Source: Leeuwenhoekiella palythoae
GTDB taxonomy: Bacteria; Bacteroidota; Bacteroidia; Flavobacteriales; Flavobacteriaceae
Direction of reading: 5' to 3'
DNA length: 64,000 nucleotides
NCBI RefSeq assembly: GCF_900130045.1
Contig: NZ_FQXT01000002.1
Span: forward strand, 620,001-684,000
This document shows positions 26,784 to 35,824 of this stretch, one piece after another (position 1 is the first letter of the stretch; each line of letters opens with the position of its first letter). The notes beneath the pieces were generated by a model, which saw only the letters and a program-made list of their open reading frames with translations, did no database searches and was not told the origin of the DNA. Both the position numbers and the translations under genes were made by a program.

Positions 26784-27485
26784 ATGGCTGCACACGAAGA
26801 ATCCAGATGCGAAAACTGCATTATCAGACAGTTGAATTCGCTAAAAGCTCTTAAAAAAGAAGAGCTTAAAGCCATATCTGATAGTAAGGAAACCCGTACC
26901 ATTAAAAAAGGCGAACCGCTTTTTAAAGAAGGAGAAAAACTCAATGGGGTTTTTTGCGTGCGTAACGGGGTCTCAAAACTTTCTAAAATAAGTGACAACG
27001 GAAAAGATCAGATTGTCAAGATCGCTTCTAAAGGAGAGGTGATGGGGCAACGTTCGGTGATTGCAGAGGAAGCTACCAATCTTAGCGCGGTTGCACTTAA
27101 TGATATGGAAGTGTGTTTTATTCCTAAGACTAACATCACTGCACGTATAGAAGACAATCCGGCTTTCACTCAGGCTATATTAAAATATATGGCTCAGGAG
27201 CTCAAACTCGCCGATGATGTGATTGTAAATATGGCGCAGAAAACGGTTAACCAGCGACTGGCTGAGGTTTTGCTGTATTTAGATAAAACCTTTGGTCAAG
27301 ACGATGAAGGTTATCTCGCACTTATTCTATCACGCTCTGATATTGCTGATGTGGTGGGCACCGCCACCGAACTCTGCATACGTACCCTTGCTAAATTTAA
27401 AAAAGAACAACTGCTTGAGACCAAGGGAAAACGCATAAAGCTTCTGGACAAAAAAGGCCTAACCCAGATCAAAGAAGGCTTCTAA
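26784..27485 (+). CDS. Crp/Fnr family transcription regulator
   Basis: A 233-residue regulator with a cyclic-nucleotide-binding-like fold and a C-terminal winged helix (about residues 158-222), where the recognition segment reads TATELCIRTLAKF. The N-terminus has CENC (C9, C12), and further cysteines are C58 and C111; these could hold an oxygen-sensitive iron-sulfur cluster like that of Fnr, though the spacing differs from the E. coli C20-C23-C29-C122 set. It diverges from the cbb3 operon with a perfect TGAC-N4-GTCA site 32 bp upstream. It is the likely regulator of cbb3, hemN and the small membrane protein at 15079. Confidence 0.9.
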   Translation: MAAHEESRCENCIIRQLNSLKALKKEELKAISDSKETRTIKKGEPLFKEGEKLNGVFCVRNGVSKLSKISDNGKDQIVKIASKGEVMGQRSVIAEEATNLSAVALNDMEVCFIPKTNITARIEDNPAFTQAILKYMAQELKLADDVIVNMAQKTVNQRLAEVLLYLDKTFGQDDEGYLALILSRSDIADVVGTATELCIRTLAKFKKEQLLETKGKRIKLLDKKGLTQIKEGF

Positions 27486-27929
27486 TAGCTTATCGCTCTA
27501 TTATAAAAGAAAGGTTTTTGTACTGTAACCTTAAAACTATGCTTCTGTAAAGCTAAGATTAACTCCAGAGCGTGCTATGTTACTAAATCTACAATAACAC
27601 GGGATGCTGCTTTTAAGTGTGAAAATGTCATTTATTCTGTCTTCTGAATGAATTTGCCGGCTTTTCTGAGAATACCTTTAAAAGTGGTTGCTAGAATCAA
27701 TGATTCTTTAAAAACCTGCGTGCTTGCTCCCTTACCTTCCTTACCGGCGACTGTTAAAACTTACTTAATACTTACGTAAAACCTTTTAGCGAGAAATTCA
27801 ATTATTTAGCGGCTTGAAATAAGCATCCCTAAAACGAATTTCTATGTAACACTCCCAACAAAAAACGCAGCTGCTATCAACAACTGCGCCGTACATTATT
27901 AAGCATTGTGTCCAATCAATTACTTAACC
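27486..27929. promoter_or_regulatory. Upstream region of the SusCD-phosphatase operon
   Basis: This 444-bp spacer has no supported gene. At 27758-27779 two 11-base direct repeats (ACTTACTTAAT, ACTTACGTAAA) follow ACTGTTAAA. Tandem 11-base repeats are the form of PHO boxes in other bacteria, and the operon encodes phosphatases, but the Bacteroidota PHO box is not known to me, so the role is inference. Confidence 0.3.
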
Positions 27930-30900
27930 ATGAATTTTAAAAATAATACTATTACGTATAAAAATATAGTTGCGTTCGCTTCAATTGTATTTTTTTCTAC
28001 ACAAACCCAAGCGAAGACGCCATATTTGGCACTTAAAACGAGTATAGCTCCTGTTGCAAGCGCAACCCTACAACAAACGATAACCGGTACTGTAACTGAT
28101 AGTGACGGGGTATTATTACCCGGAGCTTCAGTAATGTTGCAAGGAACCTCTATAGGAACCACCACAGATTTTGACGGAAATTTTAGCATTGATGCCAGTG
28201 CCGGCGATGTGCTTGAAGTCTCTTATGTGGGTTTTGAAACGCAAACCATCACGGTTTCTCAACAAACCAATTATAATATTCAGCTTGCCGCAAATACTTC
28301 AGAATTAGATGAAGTCCTTGTTGTAGGTTATGGTACTCAGAAGAAATCAGACTTAACCGGAGCGGTAAGCTCTGTAGTTGCCGATGAGTTTAACAAAGGT
28401 GTGGTGAACAACCCAGGGAACTTGTTACAAGGTAAAGTGTCTGGTTTAAACGTTACTAACGCGAGTGGTGAGCCGGGAGCCGGGCAAGACATCATCATAC
28501 GTGGTGTGGGAACCCTACGCTCCGGAACTTCTCCACTTTATGTGGTTGACGGTTTTGTCTTGGACAACTCCGGGAACGGTCTGGCAACAAACCCGCTGAA
28601 CTTTATCAATACTCAGGATATCGAATCGATCAACGTGTTGAAAGATGCTTCGGCAGCTGCGATCTACGGTTCGCGTGCAGCAAACGGGGTGGTGGTGATC
28701 ACTACCAAAAAAGGTAAAGCAGGAAGAACACAAATGAACTTTTCGGCTTCTACCGCTATTGCAACTATCGCTAATAAAATTGATGTGTTCTCAGCAGACG
28801 AGTTTAGAACTATCGTACCGCAAATAGGCGGAAGCCTTAGCGACAATGGTGCAAATACAGATTGGCAAGATGAGTTGACGCGTACAGCAATTACCAACAA
28901 CATCAATTTTTCGATGAGTGGTGGTACGGCGACAACTTCTTATTTTGCGTCTATTGGGGTTGATGATCAAGAAGGTATTATCAACAACAGTGATTTGAAG
29001 CGCTATTCGGCACGCGCTAATGTAACTCAAAAAGGCTGGGATGATCGTTTAAAGATCGATCTGAACCTTACCGCAACCCGCACCGAAAATACGCGCCCTA
29101 ACATCGGCACCATGGTGAGCAATATGTTGAGTCTAAACCCAACAACGCCGGCGTATACTAACGGTGAACCTACTGTGTTTGGTACCGGGATTAACCCGCT
29201 TATCATTGAGGATATCTACGGTGATTATTCTAACAATAACCGTATGATCGCTAACATCGCACCTTCGTTAGAATTTGTAGATCATCTAACCTATAAATTA
29301 AACTTAGGTGTAGATTATTCTACTACAGATCGTGATATTCAATATATTCCGTATTCTGCAGATCCTGATTATGCGCAAGGTTCGATCACAACATCGTTTA
29401 CGATAAATAGAAATACGCTGGTTGAAAACACGCTAACCTACGATAATACGTTTGGCGATCACGGATTAACCGTATTAGCAGGACATTCGTACCAGAAGTT
29501 CTACATACACGAAAAAGGATTCTATTTTGAAAACTTTCCAGACAATGGTATCGAACCGCGTTACCAGCTTGAAGCGGCGCGTGGTGAGAATGCAACGCAA
29601 TATTCAGATGCGGTTAGTAACGAACTCCAGTCGTTTTTTGGTCGTGTAAACTACACCTTTCAAGACAAATATCTGGTAACCGCAACCTTGCGTTCTGACG
29701 GTTCGACCAAGTTTGGTGAGAATAATCGTTATGCGACTTTTCCTTCTTTAGCCTTAGGATGGAATATCTTCAAAGAAGATTTTATGGCAGACTCAGGAAT
29801 CAACAACTTAAAGTTGAGAGCGAGTTGGGGTAAATCAGGTAATCAGGAAATTCCATCTAAACAAACTCGTTTAAGCTATGGCGAAAGCTTTGCAGATGAT
29901 GATATCTATCCTTTAAACGAGGGGATCACCACACGAGAAGGCTACGACTACGGTTTAGTATTCGCACGTACGGCAAACCCTGATCTTCAGTGGGAAGAAA
30001 CCACACAGACGAATATTGGTTTAGACTTCGGTTTTCTGGATTATAAATTGAGTGGTTCGGTAGATTATTTTTTAAAGGAAACCAATGATGTATTGCTTTA
30101 TTTTTCTACTCAAGATCCTATTGACGAAGTAGGCTATAAGTGGCAGAACATTCCTGATATGAAGATCAAAAACAGCGGTATTGAAGTCGCTTTAGATTAT
30201 CAAAGTGATCGCAGCCGTGATTTTTCATTCAATATAGGAGGAAACATTTCCTACATCAAAAATGAGATCACGGATTCTCCTTTTACCATTGTAACTACAG
30301 GAACCGCAAGTGGTGCAGGGCAAACCGGAGCGACCATCAACGGATATATGAACAATCAGCCAATAGGTAATTTCTTCTTGCGTGAGTTTACAGGAATTGG
30401 CGCTGATGGATTGAGTACCTATACTGATCTTAATGGTGATGGCCAGATTGATGATAGCGATCGTATCTCTGCAGGAAGCGCAGTACCTGATATTCTTTAT
30501 GCATTCTATTTAAAATTCAAGTACAAGAACTTTGACTTAGGCTTGAACTTTAACGGGGTTAGTGGTAATGAGATCTACAACCATACCCGTATGAGTTTGT
30601 TTAATAAGACACAATTATCAAACTCCTTGAATACTACAGATCAAGCGATAGAATTCGCAAATGAAGATCCAAGTAACACCAATACCGTTTCTACTCGTTT
30701 TCTTGAGAATGGTGCGTTTTTACGTCTTAATAATGCGACACTTGCTTATAGCTTAAATCCTGAAGTGATCGGGATGGATAAGTGGTTAGACAATGTACGC
30801 CTATCAGTAACCGGGCAAAACCTGTTTATCATTACAGACTACACTGGTTTTGATCCTGAATTGAACACCGGGAGCTCTACCGATTCAAAATCCTACGGTA

Positions 30901-30962
30901 TCGATTACTACACCTATCCAAAAGCACGTACGGTGGTATTTGGTTTAAATGTATCCTTCTAA
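27930..30962 (+). CDS. SusC/RagA-type TonB-dependent outer-membrane transporter
   Basis: A 1,010-residue SusC-family protein. After a signal peptide (about 1-28) come a carboxypeptidase-regulatory-like domain (ITGTVTDSDGVLLPGASV, about 50-130), the TonB box region with VVVGYGTQKKSDLTGAV, the plug with IRGVGTLRSGTSPLYVVDGF, and a long beta-barrel that ends in a C-terminal aromatic (FGLNVSF). The ATG at 27930 is preferred to an in-frame TTG at 27906. It is paired with a SusD gene 20 bp downstream, and phosphatases follow, so the cargo is probably phosphorylated (for example sugar phosphates, nucleotides or teichoic-like polymers). No glycosidase is in the same operon. Confidence 0.95.
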   Translation: MNFKNNTITYKNIVAFASIVFFSTQTQAKTPYLALKTSIAPVASATLQQTITGTVTDSDGVLLPGASVMLQGTSIGTTTDFDGNFSIDASAGDVLEVSYVGFETQTITVSQQTNYNIQLAANTSELDEVLVVGYGTQKKSDLTGAVSSVVADEFNKGVVNNPGNLLQGKVSGLNVTNASGEPGAGQDIIIRGVGTLRSGTSPLYVVDGFVLDNSGNGLATNPLNFINTQDIESINVLKDASAAAIYGSRAANGVVVITTKKGKAGRTQMNFSASTAIATIANKIDVFSADEFRTIVPQIGGSLSDNGANTDWQDELTRTAITNNINFSMSGGTATTSYFASIGVDDQEGIINNSDLKRYSARANVTQKGWDDRLKIDLNLTATRTENTRPNIGTMVSNMLSLNPTTPAYTNGEPTVFGTGINPLIIEDIYGDYSNNNRMIANIAPSLEFVDHLTYKLNLGVDYSTTDRDIQYIPYSADPDYAQGSITTSFTINRNTLVENTLTYDNTFGDHGLTVLAGHSYQKFYIHEKGFYFENFPDNGIEPRYQLEAARGENATQYSDAVSNELQSFFGRVNYTFQDKYLVTATLRSDGSTKFGENNRYATFPSLALGWNIFKEDFMADSGINNLKLRASWGKSGNQEIPSKQTRLSYGESFADDDIYPLNEGITTREGYDYGLVFARTANPDLQWEETTQTNIGLDFGFLDYKLSGSVDYFLKETNDVLLYFSTQDPIDEVGYKWQNIPDMKIKNSGIEVALDYQSDRSRDFSFNIGGNISYIKNEITDSPFTIVTTGTASGAGQTGATINGYMNNQPIGNFFLREFTGIGADGLSTYTDLNGDGQIDDSDRISAGSAVPDILYAFYLKFKYKNFDLGLNFNGVSGNEIYNHTRMSLFNKTQLSNSLNTTDQAIEFANEDPSNTNTVSTRFLENGAFLRLNNATLAYSLNPEVIGMDKWLDNVRLSVTGQNLFIITDYTGFDPELNTGSSTDSKSYGIDYYTYPKARTVVFGLNVSF

Positions 30963-30982
30963 AAAATTAAAAATTGTTTACA

Positions 30983-32791
30983 ATGAATTATAGAATTTTC
31001 ACACTGGTTTTAGGGCTTAGTGCTTTACTCTTCAGTAGTTGTACAGACCTTGAAGAAGAAATATTAGACGAATCCCTAACGGGAACAGACGGACTCGCAG
31101 AGCCTGTTACAGGATCGATCTCTGCGGCTTACGGTATTTTACCACAAACCTTTAGACATACGCGATATTTTGGGTTACAGGAAATTCCTTCTGACGAAGC
31201 AATCCTTCCTCCGCGTACCGGTCTTGGCGGAACGCAGTGGGCAGATAACGATACCTATACCACAGCGCACAGACACCTGATGTCTTCTAGCAATAGTTTG
31301 GTTACAGAATCTTGGAGTTACCTTACGACCGCATTGTTTAGAACGGTAGCAGCAATAGATGTATTAACACCGCTTGCGGAAGCTGGTGATGCTGAAGCGA
31401 TTCAGGGATTGGCAGAAATGCGTGCGCTACGTGCGTATGAGAACATGTTGTTTTTAGACAGCTGGGGACTTACTTTTAGAAAGGAAGCCACTTCAGAAAC
31501 TTCAGAAGTTTTAAGAGGTGCCGAAGCAGTAACCTATATCGAAGAAGAATTTCTTGCTGCGCTAGAAAACCTGAGTACTACTAACGGTCCCGGACGTATG
31601 ACGCAAGATGCGGTTTATGGATTTTTAGCCAAATTATATCTGAATGCAGGAGTTTACAGAGATCCTTACGGAACTCCGGTATTTACTGATGAAGATATGG
31701 CTAATGTGGTAAGTTATACTGATCGCATCATCAATAACGGAAGCTATGCGCTTTCACCGGAATATTTCGATCTTTTTAATGACGAGAATCACGACAATGC
31801 TGAGCTTATTTTTGCGCTTGATCTTCGTGGGGTATTGAACAACGATCACAACCGCTGGGCGTACTGGTCTATGTCTGGTTCGTTATTCCCAAGACCGGGT
31901 GATTTTTATTTAAGTATGGACGGTACCGATGGTCCTGCCGCTACGCCTGAGTTTTATCAAAATTGGGTAGACGCTTACGGTAATGTAGATCCTGCAGATG
32001 CAGATGCGCGCTTTTATCAAAAGAATGCGCAGGTGCCCGCTGAACTAGAAGATATTTCAGATTTGACCCCGTATTCTAAAGATACCTTAGGCTTAAGTAC
32101 AGATAAAGACCATTACTTCATTGCAGGTGAAGATTTTGAGATCGACCGTGGAATCATTCGCGGTACGATGTGGGCTCCACGTAAAGAAAACTTTAGATCA
32201 GGAAGCTTTATGACCGGTACCGATGGTAACGGTAACAGCGGATTTAGAATTTATCCGCTTGCTGAGGCGCGTGAGAATGGTTCAGACCCTGAAGACATTG
32301 TGTATTACGTTGACCACACGTTAGACATTAGCCTGGACGGAAGTGCAGGTTATGCAAGCGGTTATCGTTTTGCCAAGTGGCAATTCAGTAAAACTTCAGA
32401 TGATGGAAACAATTACAGCAATGTAGACTTGGTTTTATTACGTCTTGCAGATGTGTATTTAATGCGTGCTGAAGCTAAATTGAGAATGGGCGATGCGGCA
32501 GGTGCCTTAACTGATGTGAATACCGTACGTACCTCTAGAAATGCACGACCAGAGCAAACTCCGGCTGCTCTTACTCAAATCACCTTGCCTACATTATTGC
32601 GTGAGCGTGGCTTTGAGTTCTACTGGGAGATGTCACGTCGTAGCGACCAAATTCGTTTTGGTACTTACGAAGATTCGTGGACCTCAAAAACTGACAGTGA
32701 TGTACATCACAGATTATTCCCAATTCCTCAGGAAGCGATAGACGGAGCGTCAAACACTCCGGGATATCTAGAGCAAAACGCAGGATACTAA
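30983..32791 (+). CDS. SusD/RagB-type surface lipoprotein
   Basis: A 602-residue SusD-family protein with lipobox Cys20 (LLFSSC). The N-terminal SusD-like region, the TPR-like helices (AEMRALRAYENMLFLDSWG) and the C-terminal RagB segment (LADVYLMRAEAKLRMGDAAG, then LLRERGFEFYWEMSRRSDQI) are all visible. It caps the SusC barrel and binds the substrate on the cell surface. The ATG at 30983 is preferred over an in-frame TTG at 30974. A terminator-like hairpin after the gene may lower expression of the phosphatases relative to the transporter. Confidence 0.95.
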   Translation: MNYRIFTLVLGLSALLFSSCTDLEEEILDESLTGTDGLAEPVTGSISAAYGILPQTFRHTRYFGLQEIPSDEAILPPRTGLGGTQWADNDTYTTAHRHLMSSSNSLVTESWSYLTTALFRTVAAIDVLTPLAEAGDAEAIQGLAEMRALRAYENMLFLDSWGLTFRKEATSETSEVLRGAEAVTYIEEEFLAALENLSTTNGPGRMTQDAVYGFLAKLYLNAGVYRDPYGTPVFTDEDMANVVSYTDRIINNGSYALSPEYFDLFNDENHDNAELIFALDLRGVLNNDHNRWAYWSMSGSLFPRPGDFYLSMDGTDGPAATPEFYQNWVDAYGNVDPADADARFYQKNAQVPAELEDISDLTPYSKDTLGLSTDKDHYFIAGEDFEIDRGIIRGTMWAPRKENFRSGSFMTGTDGNGNSGFRIYPLAEARENGSDPEDIVYYVDHTLDISLDGSAGYASGYRFAKWQFSKTSDDGNNYSNVDLVLLRLADVYLMRAEAKLRMGDAAGALTDVNTVRTSRNARPEQTPAALTQITLPTLLRERGFEFYWEMSRRSDQIRFGTYEDSWTSKTDSDVHHRLFPIPQEAIDGASNTPGYLEQNAGY

Positions 32792-32815
32792 ATTTTAAGT
32801 GTGTGTTAGTAACAG

Positions 32816-32849
32816 CGGCAAGAGGCAACTCTTGCCGTTGTACTTTTTT
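32816..32849 (+). terminator. Attenuator-like hairpin between susD and phosphatase
   Basis: A perfect nine-base stem, cggcaagag / ctcttgccg, with a four-base loop is followed by TTGTACTTTTTT. It lies 13 bp upstream of the alkaline phosphatase start and may act as a partial terminator that sets transporter/enzyme ratio. Confidence 0.75.
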
Positions 32850-32861
32850 AAAAAATATACA

Positions 32862-33986
32862 ATGAAAAACTATTTAATTAGCGCAAGTGTGGCAATCAGT
32901 GCATTGATAATGCAGGGTTGTAGTACTACACAAAACATAAAACAGGAAGCCTCAAGTGACGAACCTTTAAATGTCATTTTAATGATAGGAGACGGGATGG
33001 GAATTCCGCAGGTGTCGAGTGCTTTTTATTTTGGAGACCGAAATTCAAACTTTGAACGTTTTGAGACCATTGGCTTGCATAAATCCTATTCCACAAGTCA
33101 TTTGATCACCGATTCTGCCGCGGGAGCCACAGCGTTTTCTACAGGAGAGAAAACCTATAAACGTGCGATTGGTGTTTCAAAAGATAGCATTCCGAAGGAG
33201 ACGATTCTAGAAAAACTGAAAGCAGAAGGTTACCAGAGCGGACTCATCAGCTTAACGAGTATTACGCATGCCACGCCCGCAGCATTTTATGCGCACGTAA
33301 AGGATCGCGATATGCACGAGGAGATCGCGGCGCAATTGGCTACGGCTGATGTAGATTTTTTAGCCGGCGGTGGTCGTAAATTTTTCAGTCAGCGTAGTGA
33401 TGATCAAGATTTGTTTCAAACGCTTTTAAATCGAAATTATAACTTAGATACGCTCGCGCTTAGCAAATCAAAACCAGGTATGCGCAACGCCTTTATTATC
33501 GAAGAAGAAGGTCTTCCCTCTAAAACCGAAGGGCGTGGGGACTTTTTAAAAGACGCGAGTTTAGAAGCACTGTCGTATTTTGACGCCAACAACAAACCTT
33601 TCTTTTTAATGATCGAAGGTTCGTACATCGATTGGGGCGGACACGCCAAAGATGCTGAAATGATGATACAGGAAGTTGCTGATTTTGATCAAACCATCGG
33701 TGCGGTTTTAGACTATGTAGAAGCACACCCAAACACGCTTTTGGTCATCACTGCAGATCACGAGACCGGCGGGGCTAGCATTGGTAAATATTATGAGGTA
33801 GATGAAGAAACCGGTAAGAAAACCGAAGTGCCAGAAAAAGTCGCAGTCTATTTCATTACAGACCAACACAGTGGTGAGTTGATCCCGGTTTTCGCCGCCG
33901 GAAAAGGCGCTGATCATTTTAAAGGAATTTATCAAAACAGTGCGATTTATCACAAAATTTTAAACGCCATCAAGGCTCAAAAATAA
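32862..33986 (+). CDS. Alkaline phosphatase, lipoprotein
   Basis: A 374-residue PhoA-superfamily enzyme. Lipobox Cys20 (IMQGC) anchors it to the envelope. Metal-site and catalytic motifs are LMIGDGMGIPQ (about 40-50), the nucleophile S85 in LITDSAAGATAFSTG, a metal site in IDWGGHAKDAEMM, and ITADHETGG near the C-terminus, with a late His in DQHSGE. It hydrolyses phosphomonoesters outside the cytoplasm. The ATG at 32862 begins the signal peptide; an in-frame start at 32799 would add a non-signal extension and is rejected. It lies 4 bp before the next gene and shares strong similarity with that gene's C-terminal half. Confidence 0.95.
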   Translation: MKNYLISASVAISALIMQGCSTTQNIKQEASSDEPLNVILMIGDGMGIPQVSSAFYFGDRNSNFERFETIGLHKSYSTSHLITDSAAGATAFSTGEKTYKRAIGVSKDSIPKETILEKLKAEGYQSGLISLTSITHATPAAFYAHVKDRDMHEEIAAQLATADVDFLAGGGRKFFSQRSDDQDLFQTLLNRNYNLDTLALSKSKPGMRNAFIIEEEGLPSKTEGRGDFLKDASLEALSYFDANNKPFFLMIEGSYIDWGGHAKDAEMMIQEVADFDQTIGAVLDYVEAHPNTLLVITADHETGGASIGKYYEVDEETGKKTEVPEKVAVYFITDQHSGELIPVFAAGKGADHFKGIYQNSAIYHKILNAIKAQK

Positions 33987-33990
33987 GAAT

Positions 33991-35748
33991 ATGAAAAACA
34001 GCATTTTAATCCTTTTCCTTTGTCTGTGTTGCCTGAGTTTTGCACAGCAGAAGTCCAATTATAAAGTTCACGCGCATAACGATTATGCACAGGAATTTCC
34101 GTTTTGGGAAGCCTACATCGGCGGTGCCAGCAGTATCGAAGTGGATGTATTTTTAAAAGAAAATACGCTTTTTGTAACGCATAGCGAAAATGAAATCAAT
34201 AAGGCAAATACACTTGATAAACTGTATTTACAGCCGCTTAAACAATTGCAAACAGAAGGCCGATTGAGAAATCTTCAATTGTTGATCGATATAAAATCTG
34301 ATGCTGAAGCTACGCTGAAATCCATCATAAAGACTATCGAAAAGCAAAATTTAGCTGAGGTTGAAGGGCTGCGTTTTGTGATTTCCGGCAACAAGCCGAA
34401 GGCAACAGACTATTCAGAGTATCCTGATTTTATTCGGTTTGATCATCAAAATCTGGAGGATCTGGATAGCATTGATTTAAGTAAAGTTGCTTTGGTAAGC
34501 GTGAATTATAAAAACTATTCCGTTTGGAATGGCTTTGGAAATATGGTTGCTCCCGAACTTGAAAAGGTAGAGGCAGCGATTGCAAAAGCTCACGCAGTGA
34601 AGAAGCCATTCCGCTTTTGGGCATGTCCGGATACCAAAATTGCCTGGACGCGTTTTGCCAATCTTGGAGTGGATTTTATCAATACTGATAAGCCTGCGGA
34701 AGCCGTATCGTATCTGAAAACGCTTGATCAAAATACCTATGTGAATCCACAGCAAATCGAAGTGTATCAACCGGAATATCAGTTTGACTATGAGGGCACG
34801 CCGGTAAATGTGATTTTGATGATCGGCGATGGTAACGGACTAGCGCAGATCACTTCCGCGCAGGTTGCTAACGGCGGAAACCTCACGGTAACGCAGTTAA
34901 AAGACATCGGTTTTTCTAAAACAGCTGCGACAGACGACCTGGTTACTGATTCTGCTGCCGGAGCAACGGCAATGGCCACGGGAGTTAAAACACATAACCG
35001 CGCGATTGGCGTAGATCCTGATGATCAGCCGCTTCAAAACATTACAGAGCTTTTGGGCGGAAAAGGTTTTGCTACCGGGTTGATCACAACAGATGCGATT
35101 GACGGGGCAACTCCGGCTTCGTTTTTTGCCCACCGCAAAGAACGTGATGATGCAAAAGGTATTCTTTCGGATCTGGAAGGAAGTGAAATTGACTTTTTTA
35201 TCGCTGGTGGAAAATCTAAAGCAGCGCTGGTTCCTGACTCGTATCAAGTAAAAACCTTAGCCGATTTTAATTCCATTGAAGAAAAAACCGCAATTTATGT
35301 GGGTGATGGGAAAGTACCTTCGATCGCAGATGGTCGCGGACCGCTTTTACCTAACAGTGTAAAACAATCGCTAGAAATTCTGGAAAACAATCAAAAACCC
35401 TTCTTTATGATGATCGAAGCGGCGCAGATTGACAGCAATGGGCACGCTAACAATACCAGCGGAATTGTACAAGAAATGCTTGATTTTGATCAAACCATTG
35501 CCGAAGTTTTAAAGTTCGCTGACAAGACTAAGAATACGCTAGTGGTGATCACCGCCGATCACGAGACTTCCGGGTTTGGGATCATCAGTGGTGATCTAAA
35601 TAGAGGAGAACTACATGGCGAATTTTTAACTACCAACCACACGGGAATTATGGTTCCGGTTTTTGCCTATGGTCCGCAGGCGGAAAAGTTTAGAGGAGCA
35701 TACGAAAACACAGAAATCTTCCATAAAATTCTAGCAGCTTTAGAATAA
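33991..35748 (+). CDS. Phosphodiesterase-like / alkaline phosphatase fusion
   Basis: A 585-residue secreted two-domain enzyme. After a signal peptide (about 1-19), residues 20-265 form a PLC/GDPD-like TIM barrel: HAHN with H27 and H29, SSIEVDVFL with E50 and D52, and H64 in FVTHSENE. Residues about 270-585 form an alkaline phosphatase domain with LMIGDGNGLAQ, nucleophile S321 in DLVTDSAAGATAMATG, DSNGHAN and ITADHETSGFG. The order suggests sequential work: the diesterase frees a phosphomonoester, and the phosphatase removes phosphate. It is the fourth gene of the SusC-SusD-phosphatase operon. The N-terminal specificity (glycerophosphodiester or other) is not readable. Confidence 0.9.
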   Translation: MKNSILILFLCLCCLSFAQQKSNYKVHAHNDYAQEFPFWEAYIGGASSIEVDVFLKENTLFVTHSENEINKANTLDKLYLQPLKQLQTEGRLRNLQLLIDIKSDAEATLKSIIKTIEKQNLAEVEGLRFVISGNKPKATDYSEYPDFIRFDHQNLEDLDSIDLSKVALVSVNYKNYSVWNGFGNMVAPELEKVEAAIAKAHAVKKPFRFWACPDTKIAWTRFANLGVDFINTDKPAEAVSYLKTLDQNTYVNPQQIEVYQPEYQFDYEGTPVNVILMIGDGNGLAQITSAQVANGGNLTVTQLKDIGFSKTAATDDLVTDSAAGATAMATGVKTHNRAIGVDPDDQPLQNITELLGGKGFATGLITTDAIDGATPASFFAHRKERDDAKGILSDLEGSEIDFFIAGGKSKAALVPDSYQVKTLADFNSIEEKTAIYVGDGKVPSIADGRGPLLPNSVKQSLEILENNQKPFFMMIEAAQIDSNGHANNTSGIVQEMLDFDQTIAEVLKFADKTKNTLVVITADHETSGFGIISGDLNRGELHGEFLTTNHTGIMVPVFAYGPQAEKFRGAYENTEIFHKILAALE

Positions 35749-35775
35749 GACCTAAGATAGAATTTTAAACAGTAG

Positions 35776-35803
35776 AGCCCGTCATTTGATGGGCTTTCTC
35801 TTT
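35776..35803. terminator. Terminator of the SusCD-phosphatase operon
   Basis: The stem agcccgt / atgggct (one wobble) is followed by TTCTCTTTA. It lies between converging genes. Confidence 0.6.
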
Positions 35804-35824
35804 ATGAAAGTAATACCAATAGCA

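Noticed and set aside
32799-32861. Upstream start for the alkaline phosphatase
   Set aside because: It would place a terminator hairpin inside the coding region and bury the lipoprotein signal.
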